Source: Xiphydria camelus
Taxonomy: Eukaryota > Arthropoda > Insecta > Hymenoptera > Xiphydriidae
DNA: 64,000 bases
Assembly (NCBI GenBank): GCA_963678675.1
Contig: OY783192.1
Coordinates: forward strand, 34,255,250-34,319,249
Reading direction: 5' to 3'
Under the pieces are notes generated by a model, which saw only the letters and a program-made list of their open reading frames with translations, had not been told where the DNA came from and ran no database searches. Position 1 is the stretch's first letter. Every line of letters begins with the position of its first letter. The position numbers and the translations under genes were made by a program. Positions 11,901 to 21,359 of this stretch are shown here, in pieces.

Positions 11901-13714
11901 TTAAAGGTACCATTAGTTCAGATAGGATTTTATGCGCGAGGACACTTTAAAGTGGCTGTGAATTATTTCTTTCTTCTCTTTCAGAATACTATTTAGGAAA
12001 GTACGTGGAACCGATGATTTGGCAATACGGCGCCAGAGAAAATTTTGTCTTTTCAACGGGTATTAATTGAATTTTCAACTGAACTCAAATAGCTCCGACT
12101 TCGGGTGATTTTTAATGAATTAAAATAAGTTTTTTTTTCTTTGTAACAGATTTATGGGACAAGTATACTGCAGTATTTCCTAATATTTGGGCCGCAACGG
12201 CTTTCAAAGGAGCCACGGGATCCTGTCAGCACATTCCTATTATTCGCCATCATATAAGCAATCACGAGCGGTGGTTGGAAGAGCTGAGTGCTCACGTGAA
12301 CAAAGTGCACGAATTCCGGGGTACTGCTTTCACTGGCTGGTCCAGGTGAGTGTAGACTTTTACAGAGAATACATGTCTTCGAATTGAGTGGAAGTGGTAA
12401 TATTTAGAAGGTAATGTGATTCCGTTATTCATAATCTATTGCTGGAGAATCTTTAATCGTCGGAACATCTTTGCTGCTTTCCATTGAAACTGTATATATT
12501 GGGCAAATTTGGTTTAAGTGCGTTCAGAGAGTGTTTTAATATAATAAATTTTAATTCTTAGAAAGAGCTACGGATAATTGAATTGCATCAACTGCTACCT
12601 TCATCACCATTATCATTGCAGTAATTTTGAATAAACCTAGATGAATATAAACTGTCAGATGATTTGAAGAGCTTACCAAAATAGAAAATTTCAAAAAAGA
12701 AAATTGTAATAAAAATTCCATTAATTTTCTTTCGAGATTCATAACTTGGAAAGTATTCTCTCCCTTAATCATGAAGTTTTTCATTGTATTATCGATGGGA
12801 AAATCATATTTCATTGAGAAAAATAACAAAAGGTTAAACGGATAGACATTTCCACTCTTTAACTGTAAAATTGAAATGCTTTTTAAAAATCCATTTAATT
12901 CTGAACCATTTCAAATAACACTCAACCCTGGGTGTATTTCAGATACGACCACTATGCCACTATGTGCGAGTTATTGCCGACGGCGATACCATCATTGGCA
13001 ATTTGTTTGAAAGTATGGCTACACGGATACTCCGACGAAATACAAACGCAAGTTGCAAAGAGTCTGGGTTATATAGATCAACCACTTCACATTGTGCCGC
13101 AACAAAGGCCAGCCCCAGTACCCAGCAATCTATTATTTCCCGGTTGGCAAGTGGCGGTTGGAATTGAATGGTTCCTAAATTTAAAAACCAAATTCCATAA
13201 CACCGTAGAAAGCGAACAGTGAGTTGATATCGAATAAAACTAATAAGTGGAATGATACGACAATACAGAAATAAATATTAAGAACTATTTTCTCTGTTTG
13301 AAATGCCCTTTTTTCCACAACTGCAGAGTAAATACGTGGATGAATTCGTGGCAGGTTTCAAATAATTATACGAACCCCATGCAATTGGAGACGTTAGTGC
13401 CAGCATTTACCAAGTAAGTTTAATCCCCGAGTGTGTTTTGCTAAACAACGTCGAATTTTACTATGATGGAACCCCGCCTAGTTTCGATCCGCGAAGTTTT
13501 ATAATCCTTGTATTACCACACAAATCATTGCGCGTACAGTTTGCTGTTGGAGCTGTCGTCGTTGGAGGCTTATCTAAGAATTCAAATGGAAATGATCTTC
13601 TTCTCGCCCACTATCGACGAGTGGACGGGCACGCACTTGCAACCCATGAAGAACAAATTGAAAGACTTGAAGCAGACTACGGAAAATCAGCTAAAATTGA
13701 GCCACGGAACGTAA
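8942..13714 (+). CDS. HEXD: Hexosaminidase D, GH20 family beta-N-acetylhexosaminidase
   Basis: This is a nucleocytoplasmic GH20 enzyme that cleaves terminal beta-linked GalNAc/GlcNAc. Nine phase-consistent exons: 8942-8970, 9062-9116, 10451-10666, 11508-11856, 11985-12059, 12150-12345, 12943-13218, 13327-13413, 13540-13714, for 485 residues, the size of vertebrate HEXD. The start ATG at 8942 gives a 9-codon first exon whose AG joins A of exon 2 to make RLVHLDLKGAPP, the conserved N-terminus. GATGLLLEWEDTFPY and VVPLVQTFGHMEFVLKHEE-like sequence follow, then the catalytic pair in HIGADEVW (Asp154, Glu155; codons at 11667 and 11670), close to the positions known in human HEXD. Later blocks include VIIWDDM, VEPMIWQY and FTGWSRYDHYA. 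No signal peptide is present, as expected for the D subtype. The extreme C-terminus (LSHGT) is less certain. Confidence 0.93.
10196..10300. repeat. Dispersed repeat copy in HEXD intron 2
   Basis: Sequence around ACACGTAACAGATTTTTTAT and AATGGAACTAGATATTTT matches, imperfectly, two opposed copies near 19440-19566 and 19757-19850. It is probably an old MITE arm. Confidence 0.5.
11025..11176. mobile_element. 136-bp hAT-type MITE with 8-bp target duplication
   Basis: The element spans 11033-11168, begins CAGGGCCGC and ends GCGGCCCTG. The flanks are CATATTGT on both sides (11025-11032 and 11169-11176), an exact 8-bp target-site duplication. CAGGGCC-type termini with an 8-bp duplication are the hAT signature. 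It lies in HEXD intron 3 and is too short to code. Confidence 0.88.
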
Positions 13715-14471
13715 TGCGAATGCTTTCGATGGTACGAGACTATGAGGAGCTTTTGAAGAAAATTTTCATGCAATGGGGTGAGCGAAGAGATTTAGCTGTT
13801 TTGTAACCAGATGACGTACGGTATTCCTTTAAATGAGTATGCGACATTAAAAATATTTAATCTTAAGACATAGGGGTAGCGTAAGGATATTAATGTCATC
13901 AGTTAATAACAGAATATATAGTTTTATACAAAACATTCAGAACTTCGTGTTGCTTCATTGATGGATACAATATATGATTAGTAATAATAATTTATTTCAT
14001 CTAAAATTAAGGATAGAAATTGATAGAATTGACCGAAAACTTCATATACTGATAATGAGAAAAGCACGACTGAATCAACTATATGTAATAAATTACCCGA
14101 CAAACGCTTATTCCTGGAGTAACTTTTGAAGATTATGTAGGGTCAGTACGACTGTGCGCGAGCTGTGCAGTATCTGAAGTCAATACAAGAAGAAAGCTAC
14201 TGACTTTCATCTTCTTATTATGTCAAAGCCAATGCGTTCAGAGCAGCTTGAATTTGAACAAAGAAGCATTCAAATTAGTAGCGCTCCGCAGACACTTGAC
14301 GTAAAATACGAAAATGCAAATAAAGTTATTGCGAATCTCTCGAAAATTCTAAATCGATAAAATCATCTCCCCTGGAAAGTCCGTCCCAAAGAGTTTCCTC
14401 GGACGAAACGGGGAAGTACAATGATTCGGATGACCCGTACGGAATGTCATTAGTCATTGTACGCGAGGATA
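13715..14471 (+). other. Spacer between HEXD and the CEP112-like gene
   Basis: It contains a candidate poly(A) signal AATAAA at 14087-14092 for HEXD and the presumed promoter/5'UTR of the next gene. A small ATG frame at 14220 ends after 46 codons and does not splice convincingly into the downstream gene. Confidence 0.5.
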
Positions 14472-17400
14472 ATGTCAAGACCAAGAGAACGAGATGAACA
14501 GGAGGCTTTGAAGTTGGACGAGTACTTCAAAGAGACGTTGGCACGCGTCAGGCCTTACATATTGGCACTGACGTCGACCGAAGACGTACAACTCTGCAGG
14601 CTATGGTTAGACAAATTGAGCTACGCTTCATCGCAGCGTACCCTGAGGAATCAGTACCTCGTCGAATTATGTCGACAATTGAAATCGGGGCATATTGGGG
14701 GAGTATTTAGCGCGGGGCCACCGAACGGATGCCTTGCGCCGTTGCCCAAACCCTATCATGTGGTACATAAGTTCGTTTCAATTTGAAAAGAGGAACTACA
14801 ATACTTTCGGGTGTTCGCCTGTAACGCATTCGACTTCGATTCAGGTGAACATCAGTTCATCTCTGAGCGAATTATCAGATGCGAGCACGTCGCCGTGCCA
14901 GGATTGGCCTCGCTCGAGCACCAAAATTGCCCAGCGTCATTTTCCAAGGAGTAAAACACCCTCGAGACGACGCGAGGCAGACACGATCAACGCGAATCAT
15001 TGTGTTCACGGTGGCAAACCCTCGATAAAAAATGCTCGGTACCTCGAGGAAACGTGTGCGGATAGAAATCAGATGAAAGCCTACAAACAGCGAATAGAGA
15101 CGTTGACCACTATCGTCAAGGAGCTGCAGATACAAAATGAACGACTGAATCAGGAATTGGTACAGTGTCAGGAGAAATGTCCCATCAAAGAAACGCCTCA
15201 TTTACACGCGAACGTAAAGCAGCTCACTGCCGAAGTCACGATGCTAAAAGCTAAGTGAGTTTCTCCTTAACCCATCCGTCCACTCTGGTGACGTGAGCCA
15301 TTGCAAGCTGCTCTTTGTCTTTAGCGTCTCGTATTATCGCACATGGAATGTGTGGGCAATAGGAATTCAGAATACCGAGTTCTTAGGAAGATGGTTAACA
15401 TACGAATATGCTGCGCTTGACTCTAGACTGCATTGCAGTAGGGCTTAGGATATAGTTTAGAATTAACAAAGTCGTACCTCGCCCAGAAGTCTTATGAAAG
15501 CTTCTTCTGAAAAACTTGCAGTTTTTTCTTGCACAAGCTGTCATACAACAGAATTCCAATAATTTTAAAAAATCTAATAAGCTACTGGACTTTTTTTTCT
15601 CAGGAAAAGCTTCCATGTGACAGAATTTCAGCATTCTTGTGGAAAGATCTTACAAGATTTGTGTGCTAATGAATACTGCTGCAAGACTTGCTGCTGACTT
15701 GTAGCATTTTCTTGGAGAAAGCTTCCAGAAGCTAACTAGTTTTCTGCTTCCTCTTTTTTGCAGTGTACTTGCGCAGGATGTTTACTAGGGTCAAAGTCTA
15801 CCATAGTATATTCGTATTGTAACTATCCCCACATGAGTTCCATATAAGTCCGTATTAAACACCTCTTTTAACAAGTTCTTAGGTACACTTAATCTACACT
15901 GATTTAATTTTGAAATGAACATAATTTCGTATGTTAATATCAATTTTGTACAGTGTAGATTAAGGAGCTTCCAATCGTTTAGGACTATTATAAAGACTTG
16001 CGTTTTATAAGGGTATTCCCTCAGACTTATGGAGGTGCAGAAGATGAAGGAATTGTTGGAGGAAAATCACAAGCAGATCATGCAGCAGTATAAGACAGCG
16101 ATGACCGAGCAATTTATGCAATTGAAAATCCGTTTGGAGGAAGCGCAGTGCAAGAATACTGCCTTAGATAATAACGTAGTGGCGATTACACAAAAATTAG
16201 AACAGATCACTCGTGGAAAAGTACGACCGATATATCGAAACCTTTCTAATTGTTCACTTTCGCGTTTCGATATCCCTATAATTATTCCACAAGTAATATA
16301 CAAAGAAAAAATCGAGGTTTTTATTTTATTTTCCCGGAATCCAAGGCGATTGGATCGATGCAAATAGAAGTGAAAATGTCTTCATTCTCTGAAATGACGA
16401 ATATTAGAAAGCAACGGTTTGAAGTGAATTGTTCCTTCGTTAGGAATCGGAGGTGAATGCGATCGAGAAGGAATGGACGCAAAAATTGGAAACAACTCAG
16501 CAGCACTACGAGAAATTGATCGAACAAAAAGAAGGAGAGCTGCAGGCAAAGGACGAACTCATTAGCCAAAAAGAACTTGAATTGACGCAAAAAGATTTGT
16601 CGAGGCAGCAGGAAACCGAGACGTTGAATAAGAAAATAATTGAACTGGAGAATAAGCTCGAGGCTAAAATCGAAGATGTAATGAAAAATGACGTATGTCC
16701 TTCCGTGGGTAATTTAAATAATTCCTTCGCGCACTACCACAGGAAAGTAAACTACAGGAAATGGTGTCGGAGAAATGCGCAACAATGAAGGAAGAATTTC
16801 ATAAAATGCGAAACGACATGGAGCTGGCGATGCAAAAGCAAAGTCAAAGCTTCGTCAATAAAATTGCTGCGTTGAAGAAGGCTGTATCCAAATTAGAGAA
16901 ATCCAAGGAAAAGCTCAAGCAAGAATGCGAAAGAAGAATTGCTCACATTCTTAAGGTTTAGTTTGAGACTATTTGATTTTTAACCCTCCATTGGTCGCGT
17001 TAATTTCAGTATATAAGAGATCGCGTGATATGTTAGGCAAAATCTAACAACGCGACTTCTCCCGGGTTAAATTTTACTGCATTTTCATATCCAGTGGAAG
17101 AGATACTCATACAGTTGTCTGTCCCAAAGCTGAATATTTTCTGCACAGAAAAAATGACTGTGAAACATTTGCATAATAATCGCATGATTCTTTTCTTCGA
17201 CAGGATAAAGAGCTTGAAATAAAAACACTGCAGCTTCAGCTTCAAGGACAACGAAGTGAGCTGTCGATGTCCTTGAGTTCGGAGAAGCAGTGCGAATTGG
17301 ATAGTTTAGTCGAAAACCTCGAAGAACGGTACAAAGCGCTTTTGGCATCTGTGGATGCATCGGCTGACAATCAACGGCAAAACTATCTCAGGGTATAATG

Positions 17401-18399
17401 TACTTCACCATTTGATTCAATAGGTTAAAAAGGCATTAGCAATGAATCCTCAATGTCAAATCAAGCATATTATTATTCTCCATCGACGATCCGCACACAT
17501 GCCCCAGAAAAATAGGTCAACAGATATTATTAATCAGATATCAAAATGACTGCACAAAATAATAAGAAAATACCCTGGTGGAAATATTACTCAGAATTTT
17601 TTCAAAGTTTACTAGAAATTTGACTCAGTTTCTCAAAAGTACAACATTCTGAGAGATTGTGACAAATTCTGACGTGTTTCTACGAAAATACAGCAAATTA
17701 TGATAAACTATGAAGTATTCTGAGAAATAAAGTTTGAGAATTTCTGAAACATAATATTGTTTGAATTTTTCTAACTAATCGTGAAAAGCCGTGAGAAATT
17801 CTTAGAAAGATTGTTATTCCAGTGCGTATGAGATAATCTGACGATTTCTGAACAAAATTTTTCAAAAATGTTACGTCTTGAATCTGGAATTTTCCCGTAA
17901 ATACTGAAAAATTGTATTTTGTATTCTTTTTTGAGGAATTATGGATATTTCTGGGAGACATTGACGAAAAATTCCATATAAAACTATTTCCACTTTTATT
18001 TTGAAGAAATTCTAAGAAACCGTAACATTTCTATTTTTATGAGAAAGTCGGAGAAATATCGATGAAATACTTGTAGCGAATCTGTATTCAGTGCATACCA
18101 CGATTAACAAAAGCTTCAAGGAGTATATTTATTTGAAGTTACATCGTGCGTAGTTATTTTATAAAAAAGCCTAGTAGGATTAGGGCTGAGGGCTTGTTCG
18201 GGGTCTATTAGGAAAACGAATATTTCTTCCAATTTGCTGAAGTCAAAAATGAGCTAATGCCTTAGCAGCTGTGTGACAATACTACGAAATAATTTTAATT
18301 TTCTTTGGACTTCAGAAAATTACTACCCTGGAAGGGCAATTAATACGTTTAAAGAAGACTCTCGTGCGCAGTGAAACGCGTGTATGTGATCTCGTTTAG
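14472..18399 (+). CDS. DUF4485 and coiled-coil protein, CEP112-like
   Basis: Seven phase-consistent exons: 14472-14762, 14845-15254, 16025-16220, 16444-16692, 16743-16955, 17204-17392, 18316-18399, for 543 residues. Residues about 10-95 look like the DUF4485 domain: RPYILAL, LCRLWLDKL, RNQYLVELCRQL, then a small GGVFSAGPPNG loop ending in PLPKPYHV. A low-complexity Ser/Arg/Pro linker follows, and from about residue 145 nearly all sequence is heptad-like coiled coil rich in E, K, Q and L. Vertebrate CEP112 combines an N-terminal DUF4485 with long coiled coils and localises to centrosomes; this protein is shorter (CEP112 is over 900 residues), so orthology is unproven. The ATG at 14472 was chosen as the first in-frame Met before the domain. 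Its position next to IFT140 fits a centriole/cilium role, by inference only. Confidence 0.8.
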
Positions 18400-18441
18400 T
18401 AACTCATTTCTGGCGTCCAGTGATTTTTATATTTATGCATT

Positions 18442-18447
18442 AATAAA
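18442..18447 (+). terminator. Polyadenylation signal of the CEP112-like gene
   Basis: AATAAA lies 43 nt after the stop at 18399. Confidence 0.55.
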
Positions 18448-18592
18448 AAACGTTTCCCAATTATATAAATATTCTCGTTACATTTATTTTTCTTGCCCTA
18501 TGCATATATCTTTCTCCTTTTTTTCGGTCAATTTACTTTTATTATAACTGCATTTTTATAGGTTCCTATTTCTTTATAAAGTTTATATATTT

Positions 18593-18790
18593 TTGGATAA
18601 CATTGCATGTTCTGCAAATAACAAATTTGTTTATAAAGTGACAGTGCTTTCGAATGGGCGCACTGATGATCGCTTAAGTAAAATAAGAGACATGATCAAC
18701 ATGCTGTGGAAATCGTTCAATGACGCATTTCATCCCTATCAAGAACTTTGCATTGATGAAAGCTTGTTATTGTACAAAGGTCGGAAAGTA
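18593..18790 (+). pseudogene. piggyBac transposase remnant
   Basis: The frame contains DRLSKIRDMINMLWKSF followed by a CIDESLLLYKGR block. This matches the part of piggyBac-family transposases (DDE_Tnp_1_7) where RxxKIRPL is followed by the IDE-S-hinge and a KGR motif around the second catalytic Asp. Only about 65 residues are recognisable, with no flanking TTAA/TIR pair found, so it is a dead fragment. It lies directly downstream of the CEP112-like gene. Confidence 0.7.
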
Positions 18791-18954
18791 CGTAAAATTT
18801 CAACGTTATCGATCGTTCAGCTTCTGGTACTCAGGCTCTCTGTTCCTTTTCGAATCACGATGAATCTCACGCACCTTGTAATTTCTTTTCTCAAAGATTC
18901 TTCCCCCTGCTGATGATAATGTATTATTTCTGTTAACATCGGGGATATACTCAG

Positions 18955-19102
18955 CTCGGCGGCGATGGCTTTCATTTATCGCACGCCGGGCCTTCAGATG
19001 CTACCGCTCTACGTTTTGCTCTGGGGTATCGGGCAGACAGTTATGGCGGCTTGCGTTGGATTTACCAGAATCCTGGCGACGCTCTTTAACTTTTTACGAT
19101 AG
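18955..19102 (+). CDS. Isolated hydrophobic terminal exon of unknown gene (possible)
   Basis: After an acceptor-like ATATACTCAG, a 49-codon open frame (one leftover base first) runs to TAG at 19100. It reads SAAMAFIYRTPG, then about 30 mostly apolar residues including LPLYVLLWGIGQTVMAA, and ends LFNFLR. GC content and codon use look coding, more so than the flanks, and the hydrophobic run would span a membrane once or twice. I found no matching upstream exon between the CEP112-like stop and this point, so it may be a gene remnant or the end of a gene interrupted by the piggyBac scrap. Family not recognised. Confidence 0.35.
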
Positions 19103-19510
19103 TCGACGATAGAACGACACTCGTAGATCTACAGCAGCTTTCTATCAGGTAAAGTCATTAGGCTCGTATGTATGTAGAATTCGATTTCAATCGTATAGCG
19201 CGAAGCAACGGTTTGTAGTCTCGAACAAATTCAAATGTGATGTCAGACCGGTAATATATTTATTTTTTCCAAATGTACTCCTTCATATTTTTACTTCAAT
19301 GCACAATGAAAGTAACAGGGTCAACGAGACGTTTATTGTAACGTATACAGGATATCTTGTTAACTATCGCATACCTCGTTTATTTCCGTTATTTGTCATG
19401 TTGTGAAAAAATCTTTCGAATTAAAGATGTTTGGTGTCGAAGGGGATATACGATACACATAATAGATTTTTAATAACCTACGTTATTTACGAGCTATAAA
19501 CATTAACTTG

Positions 19511-19810
19511 ATTTTTTTTAATGGAACTCGATATTTTTAATTGTAGGTATAAAAGTTATAGAATCGAGACTAACGACAAAAGCTCAGGTGAAAATAAGAC
19601 TGAATACCACAAGAAAATAAACTGTACTATCGCTCTGACTTGTAATTGGAACTTAATCGTACGCAGTATAAATTACTCTTTTACTTTGAGTAACGATATC
19701 TTACAAATGGATGGATATTTTATTTTACGTGTATCTTTTTCGATAATTTCAACAAACTCTATAACTTTTATAAGAAGAAGAATGCCGAGTTCCATTTTGT
19801 AAAACCGAAG
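19511..19810. repeat. Inverted repeat of a dispersed family
   Basis: The left arm (19511-19566, with AATGGAACTCGATATTTTT and TAAAAGTTATAGAAT) is inverted at 19757-19805 (TCTATAACTTTTATAAGAAG, GAGTTCCATTTTGTAAAA). The same arm appears once more near 10236-10290 in HEXD intron 2. Confidence 0.65.
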
Positions 19811-20597
19811 ATGACCTTTGTATCTCGTCGAGGGATAGCGGTATCGATTACAATAAGTATTGCGGGAGACGGCTTATCTCGATCCGTTCGGTAATTAACC
19901 GTTCCGGCAAAGGTGCGAGACTGCAAGCTCATTTACAGTCTAGATTCGCCGAAACATAGCTCCCGCATTATGTCGAGATTGACCCTAGATTAACGAGGTA
20001 TACATATATCGCGGTGATACTAATTGCTAAGGAATCGTTATTCAGAATTCCGACCATCGTTTGTGGGAACATTATCGTAATGGGTATTGTGGAAGGCGGC
20101 TCATTACGACTCGTCTGGTATTACTTTCCGAGAAAAATACGGGATTGCAATCGCGTCAGCAGCACACATTTGTCCGAACACATTTAAATCATTAACCCTT
20201 TCGCTACTACGGGCTCCATAAGATGCCGCGTATTGTACAGGGTCCGGCAGGGAGGTATGGGTGTTTTGAAAAGAATGACACACGTTTGTTTTTGAACGAA
20301 TTTTAAAATCTATTATTTTTAGACATTAGTCGCATATTGCCATTTTAGAATACGTAACATAATATTCAGCTGCGAAAAATCACCGCGGCGGAGTTAAATT
20401 TCCGTTTAAATCGAAAATTGAGGCATAATGGTGAGACATAAAAGTTTTCACAACTTGCCAAAATTATGTTTTGATTTTATTAATAGAGGGAACATGTTAA
20501 AAGAAGTATCATCCCCCGGGGAAGTGTGTAAAACATTTATTTATTGTTGAAAAATTGGTTTTTCGCAAATAATTTGAAGAATATACCGCCAAAGTTG

Positions 20598-20735
20598 ATG
20601 CAGACCATGTCGAAGCACGTCGTGTCGGTAGAACCTGATATTTCTATCGTGGCATTTTGTACCGCAATTCTAATCCTGTGGTACACTTTTCTATCTGGGG
20701 ACTTGACTCGGTACAGAACTCGGTTGTCCTGGTGA
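20598..20735 (+). CDS. Possible 45-residue single-span membrane microprotein
   Basis: ATG at 20598 opens a frame reading MQTMSKHVVSVEPD, a hydrophobic helix (ISIVAFCTAILILWYTFL) and a basic tail SGDLTRYRTRLSW before TGA at 20733. The arrangement (short acidic lead, one helix, Arg-rich end) resembles small integral membrane proteins. It could be chance in a 2-kb spacer; there is no homology that I recognise and splicing context is unknown. Confidence 0.2.
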   Translation: MQTMSKHVVSVEPDISIVAFCTAILILWYTFLSGDLTRYRTRLSW

Positions 20736-21170
20736 CGACGAAGGAGTTTAACGCGATGTGTTACGAGATTTGTTAGGCGTAGAGAGAACTCAGGATTTCG
20801 ATCCGTCGGCTGGCACGGGCCAAGCTGCATTCGTAGACCCCACGGATAACCACGCGCATGCGCATTTACGCTTCTCCGGACGAAGAAACCCGGAGCGGGT
20901 ACTCAACCGCACACATATGGGGGTGCTCATGCAAAACTCGCAGTTTTGACATGTCCTCTTTGATCGCGGACATGCATACGGTATTTGACAGCTGGACAAA
21001 GTGACGCCGATGAGAGTAAATCGAGAAACTTCAAAGAAAAATGTATTAAATGCCAATAAACTTCGCATTCAAAGATGTATAGTTTCACAAGAAGTTTTAT
21101 TTCATATTCATTGAATGTATAATCAACAGCGTCAAACAATAGTGAAAGTAACGATTAATGATTATCGCCG

Positions 21171-21183
21171 GCTACTTAGCAAC
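21171..21183 (+). promoter_or_regulatory. Candidate RFX X-box upstream of IFT140
   Basis: GCTACT-T-AGCAAC fits the relaxed X-box RYYNYY-N(1-3)-RRNRAC used by RFX transcription factors at ciliary genes. It is on the coding strand 177 bp before the IFT140 ATG, the usual distance for insects and worms. The motif is degenerate, so chance is possible. Confidence 0.45.
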
Positions 21184-21359
21184 TGTACGAGTACAATATC
21201 AAAACATGCTTAAACTCCGGTTCGACGTACCTTCGATCGAACTCCGTTCGATCCTAATCCCTGACACATCTCCTTTTCACTCGTTACTTTCCTAAGTTGT
21301 CGATGTGGAATCATCCGAACGTCTCTTCGTCTCCTTGACACTCCGACTTCAATTCCACG

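Larger units (their letters stand above)
19103..21359. other. Intergenic region upstream of IFT140
   Basis: It holds an inverted-repeat element (19511-19810), AT-rich sequence, a possible 45-codon membrane microprotein frame at 20598 and, close to IFT140, a candidate X-box at 21171. I see no other gene. Confidence 0.5.
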
